Source of the DNA: Culturomica massiliensis
GTDB lineage: Bacteria; Bacteroidota; Bacteroidia; Bacteroidales; Marinifilaceae
Length of the DNA: 64,000 bases
Assembly: GCF_900091655.1 (NCBI RefSeq)
Contig: NZ_LT594621.1
Location: 434,001 to 498,000 of the forward strand
Direction: 5' to 3'
Shown: piece by piece, positions 44,640-52,329 of the stretch
How positions within the stretch are numbered: the first letter of the stretch is position 1
Layout of the letters: the number at the start of each line of letters is the position of its first letter
Made by a program: the position numbers and the translations under genes
Notes under the pieces: generated by a model
Told to the model about the DNA's origin: nothing
Database searches by the model: none
What the model saw: only the letters and a program-made list of their open reading frames with translations

Positions 44640-46028
44640 ATGAGGGATATATTGCGTAATAAATGGTTTAAGGTTACCGTAGTATTGATCGTTTATCTGT
44701 TGTGGACATTGTGGGTCGGCAGTTGGTGGTTATTGCTGGGTGTTCCGGTTATTGTGGATGTGTATATTACCCGCAAAGTGCATTGGGCTTTTTGGAAGAA
44801 AAAAGGGGTAAAAAAACAGACGAAGCTGGTCGAATGGATCGATGCTTTGATCTTTGCCGTGGTTGCAGCCACCCTGATCCGGATGTTTCTTTTTGAAGCC
44901 TATACGATACCGACTCCTTCTATGGAAAAATCAATGTTGGTGGGGGATTATCTTTTTGTCAGTAAGGTGGCTTACGGGCCGAAGTTGCCCAATACACCCC
45001 TGGCTGTACCTTTCACTCATCATACCCTGCCTTTTACGACAAGTACGAAAGCCTATTCGGAAGCAGTGCAGTGGCCCTATAAACGGATAGCCGGGACGTC
45101 GGAAATCAAACGAAACGACATCATTGTTTTTAATTTTCCGGCGGGAGATACTGTGATTGTAGGCAGTGAGAATCCGGATTATTATTCGCAGGTGCGTGCA
45201 AATGCCCGGAATTATCAGCAGGTTGAATTGAGCCGGGGAAATGAGCTCTCTTTCCGGGAGGCGGAAGATAAAATAAGGGGGTTGATGAAGCAGCGTATGG
45301 AGATCATTTCCCGTCCTGTCGATAAGCGGGAAAACTATATCAAGCGTGGGGTCGGAATGCCCGGAGATACGCTACAATTGAAAGACGGCTTGCTGTATGT
45401 AAACGGAGTGGCAGCCGAAAGTCCTGAAAATCTGCAATTCGACTATATCGTAAAAACCAACGGAACACCGCTGAATCGAACGAAATTAAAGGATAATGTC
45501 GGAATTTCCTATGAAGATATACGGATGCTTTCCAATGCTGAATACAATTTCCCGTTAACGGCGGAAATGGTTACGAAATTGAAAGCATTCCCGAACGTCA
45601 CTGAAATCAACCGGGTACACGATAGCGGTGTGAATCCGGATATTTTTCCGTTTAGTGCGGATTACCCCTGGAATATCGATAATTTCGGTCCGTTGTATAT
45701 ACCGAAAAAGGGGGATAAAGTCGAATTGAATATGAAGACATTACCTTTGTATGAACGTATTATCGGAGTGTTTGAAGGCAATAAGCTGGAAGTGAAAGAT
45801 TCGGTTATTTATGTTAATGGACAACCTGCCGATGACTATACTTTTCAAATGAATTATTATTGGATGATGGGAGATAACCGTCATCGTTCGGCAGATTCCC
45901 GTTTTTGGGGGTTTGTACCGGAAGACCATATTGTCGGGAAAGCCTATTTTATCTGGTTGTCTTTGGATAAGGATAAATCTTTCTTAGGAAAGATCAGATG
46001 GAACCGGATGTTCCGGTTTGTACATTGA
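44640..46028 (+). CDS. lepB: Signal peptidase I
   Basis: LepB cleaves Sec and Tat signal peptides at the periplasmic face of the inner membrane. Two membrane segments lie at about 11-40 and 66-84. The catalytic dyad is Ser94 in PTPSMEKS and Lys235 in NYIKRGVGMPGD; MMGDNRHRSADSR near the C-terminus is box E. The 462 residues are longer than in E. coli because of insertions between the conserved boxes, as is normal in Bacteroidetes. Confidence 0.95.
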   Translation: MRDILRNKWFKVTVVLIVYLLWTLWVGSWWLLLGVPVIVDVYITRKVHWAFWKKKGVKKQTKLVEWIDALIFAVVAATLIRMFLFEAYTIPTPSMEKSMLVGDYLFVSKVAYGPKLPNTPLAVPFTHHTLPFTTSTKAYSEAVQWPYKRIAGTSEIKRNDIIVFNFPAGDTVIVGSENPDYYSQVRANARNYQQVELSRGNELSFREAEDKIRGLMKQRMEIISRPVDKRENYIKRGVGMPGDTLQLKDGLLYVNGVAAESPENLQFDYIVKTNGTPLNRTKLKDNVGISYEDIRMLSNAEYNFPLTAEMVTKLKAFPNVTEINRVHDSGVNPDIFPFSADYPWNIDNFGPLYIPKKGDKVELNMKTLPLYERIIGVFEGNKLEVKDSVIYVNGQPADDYTFQMNYYWMMGDNRHRSADSRFWGFVPEDHIVGKAYFIWLSLDKDKSFLGKIRWNRMFRFVH

Positions 46029-46223
46029 TCGGAATAGAATTTTGATTTCGGATCGGACCCGCAGATTTTGTTGTCCCTATGGATTAATTCTGAATGTCAG
46101 AGTAAAATTGAAAAATAGGGATGGCAGAAGGGAGGTTTGGATAGACTTGGGGGGGGATTACTGATTAACCAAAATTTATCTCTGTCCTCCTAAAGTTCTT
46201 ATAATCTTTTTTTTACTAATCAT

Positions 46224-46259
46224 AAATTACACAATGAGTCCGTCCCAGTGTGTAATTTT
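46224..46259 (-). repeat. Interspersed palindromic repeat, copy D (reverse orientation)
   Basis: Read on the minus strand, arms AAAATTACACA and TGTGTAATTT flank CTGGGACGGACTCAT. It is nearly identical to copy B although about 19 kb away and inverted. Confidence 0.8.
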
Positions 46260-46317
46260 GTGTGTTTGTTTCTTTCCTGATTGTTTAAAATGTAACAAAT
46301 AATTATTCCTTTAGGAC

Positions 46318-46347
46318 TTGTATGTAAATAAATAATCTATATATTTG
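46318..46347 (+). promoter_or_regulatory. Promoter of the beta-barrel protein gene
   Basis: TTG at 46318-46320, a 19-base spacer and TATATTTG at 46340-46347 form a good Bacteroidetes promoter, about 120 bases before the ATG. Confidence 0.65.
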
Positions 46348-46473
46348 TGAATATATATGTTAATTTTGATTTCCGAATGTTATTTTTTCGGATGTTGAAA
46401 TAGGATTTGAACCCCTAATTATCTATTATAAACTTACACTTTTGAACCAAAGAAGTGTGCTAAATTAAATGCT

Positions 46474-47121
46474 ATGAAAAAAATTATTTTAATTGTATTA
46501 TTGGCCGGATGGGTATTCGGCGGGTACGCCCAGGAAGTTAAATTCGGAGTGAAAGCCGGAATGAATATGACCAGTTTGGGGTCGGATTTTAAAGATCTTA
46601 TAGACGGTTTTGATCAGAAGACGAAAATCGGGTTTCATATCGGTGCTTTTGTCGATCTTGGAATTACTGAAAACTTTTACGTTCAACCGGGACTTTATTA
46701 TAGTAACAAAGGTATGAAGCTTGAAGCCGATGAAAACAGCGATTATAAAATAAAAGTAAATTTGAGTTATCTGGAAATTCCGATTCTGGCTTCTTATCGT
46801 TTCAAATTGTCGGATAACATGAAATTGCATATCAATACCGGTCCTTATCTGGCATACGGATTGGGTGGTAAATTTAAATTCGAGCCGAGTGAATTTGAAG
46901 AACTAATGGATGGTGATGTGAAAGCATTTGACGAGGATGAAGGTGATTTGAAGCGTTTTGATTTCGGTTGGAGTTTCGGTGCCGGGGTTAATTTCAGTGC
47001 TGTTTATGTCGGCTTGAAATATGACCTTGGATTTTCTAATATTGCCGGAGATTCTTATGACGAAGCTGATATGAAAATTCATAACCGTAATTTCTCTGTA
47101 TCAGTTGGATATACATTTTAA
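46474..47121 (+). CDS. Outer-membrane beta-barrel (porin-family) protein
   Basis: A signal peptide (LIVLLAGWVFGGYAQ) precedes about 195 residues of alternating amphipathic strands typical of the PorT/OMP_b-brl family: VKFGVKAGMNMTSLG at the start, GFHIGAFVDLGITENFYVQPGLYYSNKGM, and a terminal strand ending VSVGYTF with C-terminal Phe. Such eight-stranded barrels are often the main small outer-membrane proteins of Bacteroidetes, usually of unknown role. It has its own promoter with a long leader, and a terminator follows. Confidence 0.88.
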   Translation: MKKIILIVLLAGWVFGGYAQEVKFGVKAGMNMTSLGSDFKDLIDGFDQKTKIGFHIGAFVDLGITENFYVQPGLYYSNKGMKLEADENSDYKIKVNLSYLEIPILASYRFKLSDNMKLHINTGPYLAYGLGGKFKFEPSEFEELMDGDVKAFDEDEGDLKRFDFGWSFGAGVNFSAVYVGLKYDLGFSNIAGDSYDEADMKIHNRNFSVSVGYTF

Positions 47122-47148
47122 CTGTTTTTGGGGTAAACGGATTGTTTT

Positions 47149-47176
47149 AAAAAGTGGCGAAAGCCACTTTTTTTTT
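47149..47176 (+). terminator. Rho-independent terminator
   Basis: A 9-bp stem (AAAAGTGGC / GCCACTTTT) with a GAAA tetraloop and a T run lies about 30 bases after the beta-barrel gene. Confidence 0.9.
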
Positions 47177-47343
47177 GTGAATTGTTCGTAAATTTGAGAC
47201 AATTAATAATTAAACAGGATTCTTTCGGCAGACTGACCTAAAAGAAGTGACTATCTGAAGGGGTTGGATTCTGCGGACGCCTGTGCGGTTTAAATGAATA
47301 TGTTCATTTTAAAATCTGAGAAATAATATTTAAAATTCGGAGT

Positions 47344-48681
47344 ATGGCAGGGAAAAATAAGAAGACTTTTATTTTGGATACAAATGTGATTTTGCATGAT
47401 TATAGAGCGATATATAATTTTAAGGATAATGATATTATTATTCCGATCGTGGTTTTGGAAGAATTGGACCGGTTTAAGAAGGGAAATGATCTGATCAATT
47501 ATCATGCCCGGGAATTTATGCGGGAGTTGGATAAAATTTCCGATCTCGATTTTTTTAAAAAAGGAGGAAAACTGGGGCCTAAATTGGGACGTTTGTTTAT
47601 CGAGGTCGGGAATAAAATTCCGCAGGATGTGCGGGCTTTTTTTCACGAGGATATTCCCGACCACCGGATTTTGGCTGTTACAGCCTGTAAGGCTCAGGAA
47701 CTGGAAGATAAGGAAAAAGTGATTCTGGTGACGAAGGATTTGAATATGCGGATGAAAGCACGGGCATTGGGGCTATTGGCAGAGGATTATAAAAACGATC
47801 AGGTAGAAGACCCGGATTTTGCGATAAACCGGAGTGTGAGGGAAATAAACGGTGTGGCACCGGAAATAATTAAGGCTATACATGAAAATCCCGGAGGTCT
47901 TGAGGTGAAAAAAGTGTTTCCCCGGGAAGCGATCAGAGGGAACAATTATTATATCCTGAAAAATGATAATGCTTCTGCTTTGGCTGCTTATGATCCGATG
48001 AAACAACTGATCCGCAAGGTGGATAAACCCAATATTTTCGGGATATATCCCCGCAATGCAGAACAGGCGTTTGCTATCGATGCCTTGATGAATCCCAATA
48101 TACAATTAGTGGCGATCAGCGGTAAGGCCGGTACCGGAAAAACTTTGTTGGCCCTGGCTTCGGCACTCCAGCAAGCCAAATTATACGAACAGATTTACCT
48201 GGCACGTCCGATTGTCGCTTTGTCTAACCGGGATTTGGGGTATTTGCCCGGAGATATGAATGAGAAGGTTGACCCTTATATGCAGCCCTTGTATGATAAT
48301 TTAGGCTTTATCAAACGTCGTTTTAATATACACAGCCAGGAAAACCGTTTGATCGAGGATTTACAAAAGGAAGAGAAGTTGTTGATTTCGGCTTTGGCAT
48401 TTATACGCGGGCGCAGTCTTTCAGATATTTATTTTATTGTAGACGAAGCCCAGAATTTGACGCCTCATGAGGTGAAAACGATTATCACCCGTGCCGGAGA
48501 AGGTACAAAAATGGTTTTTACGGGTGACATCGATCAGATTGACTCACCGTATCTGGATAAAAAATCCAACGGACTTTCCCACTTGATCGATAAGATGCAG
48601 GGACAGGATATTTTTGCCCATGTGCATCTGGAAAAAGGCGAGCGTAGTCATTTGGCGGACTTGGCAAGTAGTTTGTTATGA
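47344..48681 (+). CDS. PhoH-family protein with PIN domain (PhoH2-type)
   Basis: This fuses an N-terminal PIN nuclease domain (about 1-140; FILDTNVILHDYRAIYNF, LEELDRFKKG, HRILAVTACKAQE) to a PhoH NTPase domain. Walker A is GKAGTGKT at 260-267 and Walker B is FIVDEAQNLTPHE, with TGDIDQIDSPYLD as sensor. Related PhoH2 proteins are ATP-dependent RNA helicase-nucleases acting on mRNA. The stop overlaps the next start by ATGA, so both are probably translated together. Confidence 0.93.
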   Translation: MAGKNKKTFILDTNVILHDYRAIYNFKDNDIIIPIVVLEELDRFKKGNDLINYHAREFMRELDKISDLDFFKKGGKLGPKLGRLFIEVGNKIPQDVRAFFHEDIPDHRILAVTACKAQELEDKEKVILVTKDLNMRMKARALGLLAEDYKNDQVEDPDFAINRSVREINGVAPEIIKAIHENPGGLEVKKVFPREAIRGNNYYILKNDNASALAAYDPMKQLIRKVDKPNIFGIYPRNAEQAFAIDALMNPNIQLVAISGKAGTGKTLLALASALQQAKLYEQIYLARPIVALSNRDLGYLPGDMNEKVDPYMQPLYDNLGFIKRRFNIHSQENRLIEDLQKEEKLLISALAFIRGRSLSDIYFIVDEAQNLTPHEVKTIITRAGEGTKMVFTGDIDQIDSPYLDKKSNGLSHLIDKMQGQDIFAHVHLEKGERSHLADLASSLL

Positions 48682-49391
48682 TCTGGCCGATGAGATTATT
48701 CTGCGCATTTCTGATTTTTTTCGGGACGCTGTGTGCCGTATATGCCGACGGATATGTAAAGTATGTCCGGAAGCTTCTTCCTGTTGCGGAAGGAACCGAT
48801 TTCTATATGGAGAGCATATACGGACATATTACTTTGCACCAATGGGAGAAAGATTCCGTTTTGGTGGAGGCTTCGTTTCAGGTGGAACGGGCGGAGGATT
48901 GGGAAAAGGAAGAGCTGGCCGGACAGTTGGATTTGCTTGTGGAAACGTGGCCCGGAACGATTAATATCCGTACGCAGGTAGCAGAGGAATTCGAGCAGGC
49001 GGGGAGCCTGCTTGTCGAGACTGTGTTGTGGGTGCCGAAGGGGATGGTGATGGATTTGGTAGGCCGTTATAGTTTTATTTATGTGCCTGCTTTTGTCGTG
49101 TGTGAACATACGAGTTTAACGGCTATATACGGAGACATACGGATCGATTCTTTACAGTCCGTGAATGACAGGGAGATTTATCTGAATGTATCCTATGGTA
49201 AATTATTGGTGGACTGCTGTTCGAAAGCCCTGATCCGTTCTTCTTATTCTTCCGTGGATATCGATAAAGCTTCTTTTCTTCAGATTAAGGCCGAAAAATC
49301 CCAGATAGAGGTTCAGGCTGCAGATACTCTGATCAGCGAGGGAAAGTATAATGTATATCGGGTGAAGAAGAAAGGGATTGATGATTTTTGA
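48678..49391 (+). CDS. Exported protein, DUF4097-like beta-repeat
   Basis: I recognise no precise family. A signal peptide (LFCAFLIFFGTLCAVYA) is followed by repeating short strands: FYMESIYGHITLHQWEKD, LTAIYGDIRIDSLQ, IYLNVSYGKLLVD, LIRSSYSSVDID. This pattern recalls the putative-adhesin DUF4097 beta-solenoids. It starts inside the phoH stop (ATGA), which links their translation even though one protein is exported and the other cytoplasmic. An internal start at 48690 (MRLFCAF) is also possible. Confidence 0.65.
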   Translation: MIWPMRLFCAFLIFFGTLCAVYADGYVKYVRKLLPVAEGTDFYMESIYGHITLHQWEKDSVLVEASFQVERAEDWEKEELAGQLDLLVETWPGTINIRTQVAEEFEQAGSLLVETVLWVPKGMVMDLVGRYSFIYVPAFVVCEHTSLTAIYGDIRIDSLQSVNDREIYLNVSYGKLLVDCCSKALIRSSYSSVDIDKASFLQIKAEKSQIEVQAADTLISEGKYNVYRVKKKGIDDF

Positions 49392-49512
49392 TTTACGATT
49401 TACGATTTACGATTTATGATTTACGATTGGGAGGTGGATAGGTGTGTTTGTGAATTTGGGAAAAATAAGGAGTAATTTTAGATTTCAAATTGAGAGATGG
49501 GCATAACGATAG

Positions 49513-49539
49513 TACGCAGCAGGATGGACTTGTTGTGTA
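49513..49539 (+). repeat. Interspersed palindromic repeat, copy E (array unit 1)
   Basis: Diverged core AGGATGGACTTG with short arms TACGCA / TGTGTA. Confidence 0.6.
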
Positions 49540-49654
49540 ATTTTTAATTTACGATTTATGATTTACGATTGGGAGGTGGATAGGTGTGTTTGTGAATTTG
49601 GGAAAAGTAAGGAGTAATTTTAGATTTCAAATTGAGAGATGGGCATGACAATAG

Positions 49655-49681
49655 TACACAGCAGGACGGACTTGTTGTGTA
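49655..49681 (+). repeat. Interspersed palindromic repeat, copy F (array unit 2)
   Basis: TACACA and TGTGTA flank GCAGGACGGACTTGT. Confidence 0.65.
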
Positions 49682-49803
49682 ATTTTTGATTTACGATTTA
49701 CGATTTTTGATTTACGATTGGGAGGTGGATAGGTGTGTTTGTGTATTTAGGAAAAGTAAGGAGTAATTTTAGATCTCAAATTGAGAGATGTGCATGACAA
49801 TAG

Positions 49804-49830
49804 TACACAGCAGGACGGACTTGTTGTGTA
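49804..49830 (+). repeat. Interspersed palindromic repeat, copy G (array unit 3)
   Basis: Identical to copy F across the arms and core. Confidence 0.65.
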
Positions 49831-49991
49831 ATTTTTGATTTACGATTTACGATTTTTGATTTACGATTTTTGAGTGAGGAATAAGGTCGGTAGTGGGGGA
49901 GCCAATGTCAGTTTTACTGATTGAAATAGGCGATGTCCTGTCTTATCGGGTCTTTATCGTAAATCAAAATTCGTAAATCACAGCAGATGTA

Positions 49992-50963
49992 TTAATCTTT
50001 TTTGCCACTTCGTCCTTTTTTCAAACCGAGCAAGCGGGGTATGTAGGTAGCAATGTGGCGTAACTTTTTAGCTTCGTATACGTCGGCAATATTGATCAAT
50101 ATTGCCGTTTCTTCTACGCCTCCGAATCCGGGATTGGTAGCCGTGCCGAATGTGCGCATAGAAGGAGAGAGGCTCATGTAGGCATTTACCAGCGGAGGAA
50201 TGTTTTCTCCCAGATCGCGTACGTTACGGGAGAGAATTCTGTAGTCTTCGTCGTAATTTCCCCCGTTGAAAACCGATTGCATATAATTTTCGTCGATGTG
50301 GATTTCCAACGGATGTATCGGATATACGAGATTTTCAGTATCCCGGAAATATTTTTTCATAAAATAAAGAATCATATCCCGGGCGTGCATGTTAAAGCTG
50401 GTATACATCGTCACTTTTCCGAAAAAGTATTTGATTTCGGGATTATCGACGGTAAGCGCTCCCAAGCCGTCCCAAAGGTTGTCAAGGGCGAACAGGGATT
50501 TCCGTCCCATACGGGTAGACTGGTAGAGGGGATGGACGAATGAACGGCCTAACTCGATCATCTGACTCAGGTATTGTTTTTTGAACTGTTCTGAAAAGCG
50601 AAACAACTCGGTAGTGGCTAAATTGGGTTCTCCCTCTGCATTTAATGAGAGATGATCACACAGAATATAACGGTATCCGCCGATGATTTCCTGTTCTTTG
50701 GGATCCCAGACGATCAGTTGCTGATACGGAGTATCGGGAGTGATGTCGAATTCGTCGATGTCGATCTCTTTTCCGGTACCGCCTCCTGCCGTACGAAATG
50801 TCAATTCGCGGATACGTCCCACTTCACGCATCAGGTTCGGTGCGTTGAAAGCGTTGAATGTGTATATCTCATTCCCCGCTTTGTTGGTTTTCCGTAAAAA
50901 TTTTTCTTCTGTGAGTTCGGCAAGAAGTTTTTCTTTTTCGACGGGATAAATTACAGGTTGCAT
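49992..50963 (-). CDS. glsB: GNAT-type N-acyltransferase, probable glycine lipid synthase GlsB
   Basis: GlsB adds a 3-hydroxy fatty acyl chain to the amino group of glycine to begin glycine (and serine-glycine) lipid synthesis; the Bacteroides thetaiotaomicron enzyme is the reference known to me. The protein belongs to the OlsB/hemolysin-like GNAT group: IRELTFRTAGGGTGKEIDIDEFD, QLIVWDPKEQEIIGGYRYIL, ELGRSFVHPLYQ and LFALDNLWDGLGAL are typical. The length of 323 fits. The probable partner glsA lies upstream on the same strand. A TATATTTG element at 51135-51142 (minus strand) may give it its own promoter. The exact amino-acid substrate is inferred. Confidence 0.8.
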   Translation of the reverse strand: MQPVIYPVEKEKLLAELTEEKFLRKTNKAGNEIYTFNAFNAPNLMREVGRIRELTFRTAGGGTGKEIDIDEFDITPDTPYQQLIVWDPKEQEIIGGYRYILCDHLSLNAEGEPNLATTELFRFSEQFKKQYLSQMIELGRSFVHPLYQSTRMGRKSLFALDNLWDGLGALTVDNPEIKYFFGKVTMYTSFNMHARDMILYFMKKYFRDTENLVYPIHPLEIHIDENYMQSVFNGGNYDEDYRILSRNVRDLGENIPPLVNAYMSLSPSMRTFGTATNPGFGGVEETAILINIADVYEAKKLRHIATYIPRLLGLKKGRSGKKD

Positions 50964-51180
50964 CTGCTTATAAGTGCTCTAATAATTAATGATATATTCA
51001 ATTGTTCTGATAACCTTTATTCATAAAGATTACAAAAACGAAACCGAAATGTACAGTTTGATATGTCAAAGGATTTCTTTGAATTCCTGTACTGTATGTT
51101 TTCAGGTGTTGTGCTATACATCTGAATATTTATGCAAATATACTATTTTCTACAGAAACTCTGGCGGTATGGGGATTTTT

Positions 51181-52017
51181 TTACAATCGGTATAAGATTT
51201 CACGCACTTCTTTGGCCCATTCTTTCGGTTTTTTGCTTTTATCGAACGATTGCCAGGAAATCGGTTTACCGATTTTTAATGTCAGGGTTTCATTTTTTTT
51301 CTTGAAGGCCTCTTTGGGTAACCAAAGCATTTCTATATTGGCTTTGAGTCCTATTCTTTTGCGGAAATTAGAAAGGTTGTAGAAAAAATTCGAATTCTGT
51401 CCGCTGATGTAGATCGGTACGATGTCCCGATGGTGTTTTACTGCTTCTACGATAAAATTTTTCTGCCATTCGAGATCCTCTATTTTGCCTTTGATTTTAC
51501 GGCTGCATAAACCGGCAGGGAACATGATAATCTGATTATCAGATGTATAGGCTGATGTGATTGCTTTGACGGCTTCCCGGGACATGCCTCCGTGCTTGTT
51601 GACCGGCAGGAAAATATTATTCAGGTTTTTCAGGTTCAGCAGGATATCGTTGACCGGGAATTTTAAATCCGGATAATATTTACCTAGAAAGGAGATCAGC
51701 GCAATACCGTCCGGTCCTCCCAGCGGATGATTGGAGACAAAAATATAGCGTCCCTGGGGGGATGGCAGGTTCGTGATTCCTTCGGTCTGGAAGGTGAGAT
51801 TCAGGTATTCGACAATGGCATCAGCAAAATCGATGCCTTTGCGGTCTCCGTGTTTCCGGATAAAATCGTTGATATCGTCGATACAGATGATACGGTTGAG
51901 CCAGGAGTAGACAAAACCCGGAATCCAACGGGCCAGGGCCGGATTTTTACTTTTGAATACTTCTTTCAGGTATATGGGGCTTAATGTTTCGTTTCCTGTT
52001 TCCGCTGTCTGATTCAT
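51181..52017 (-). CDS. glsA: O-acyltransferase of the lysophospholipid acyltransferase type, probable GlsA
   Basis: GlsA esterifies a second acyl chain onto the hydroxyl of N-acyl-3-hydroxy-acyl glycine. The acyltransferase block I is FVSNHPLGGPDG with His97 and Asp103, five residues apart instead of the usual four. FLPVNKHGGMSREAVKAI, FPAGLCSRKIKGKIEDLEWQKNFI and IVPIYISGQNSNFFYNL are further blocks. It is about 218 bases upstream of glsB on the same strand; the pairing is the main reason for the specific name. A TATCTTTG -7 element lies about 20 bases before the ATG. Confidence 0.8.
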   Translation of the reverse strand: MNQTAETGNETLSPIYLKEVFKSKNPALARWIPGFVYSWLNRIICIDDINDFIRKHGDRKGIDFADAIVEYLNLTFQTEGITNLPSPQGRYIFVSNHPLGGPDGIALISFLGKYYPDLKFPVNDILLNLKNLNNIFLPVNKHGGMSREAVKAITSAYTSDNQIIMFPAGLCSRKIKGKIEDLEWQKNFIVEAVKHHRDIVPIYISGQNSNFFYNLSNFRKRIGLKANIEMLWLPKEAFKKKNETLTLKIGKPISWQSFDKSKKPKEWAKEVREILYRL

Positions 52018-52036
52018 GGTATTTGATTTTATAGGG

Positions 52037-52044
52037 CAAAGATA
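52037..52044 (-). promoter_or_regulatory. -7 element of glsA, with a second one upstream
   Basis: On the minus strand TATCTTTG occurs here and again at 52104-52111, both within the sequence TTATCTTTGC. Neither has a clean -33 TTTG at the usual distance. They may be two start sites or one real and one chance match. Confidence 0.5.
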
Positions 52045-52329
52045 ACGCCGGGGGGAATGCGGTTATATTTCTTCGAACTGCGCCGGGACGCATCTTACCG
52101 CCGCAAAGATAACTATTTGGATTTTTGATTTACGAATTTTGATTTACGATTTTTAATCGGGACCGGAGGAAATTGTATGCGGGAACTGACGTATTCTTTC
52201 CTATCGTTCTTTCTCTAACTTATTTTAATAAATAAAACACAACTGTTCTGCGGAAACTCCCGTTAAACAGGACAGCAAACAATGCAATAATTGAATGAAA
52301 ACAAATATGTTCAACTAAAATCAAAAATT

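Larger units (their letters stand above)
46029..46473. other. Intergenic region lepB to beta-barrel gene
   Basis: No gene is seen. It contains an inverted-orientation copy of the interspersed repeat (46224-46259) and the promoter of the next gene (46318-46347), leaving a leader of about 120 bases before the ATG. Confidence 0.5.
49392..49991. repeat. Tandem array of three intergenic repeat units
   Basis: Three near-identical units of about 142-149 bases start at 49425, 49567 and 49716. Each has GATTGGGAGGTGGATAGG, then a GTGTGTTTGTG segment, a TAAGGAGTAATTTTAGAT segment, the GGACGGACTTG palindrome core, and a run of TTTACGATT words. There are no coding frames of note. The units abut each other, so this is not a CRISPR array. 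Confidence 0.8.

Noticed and set aside
49392..49875. Possible CRISPR array
   Set aside because: The units are about 145 bases, directly adjacent and without unique spacers; no cas genes are nearby.
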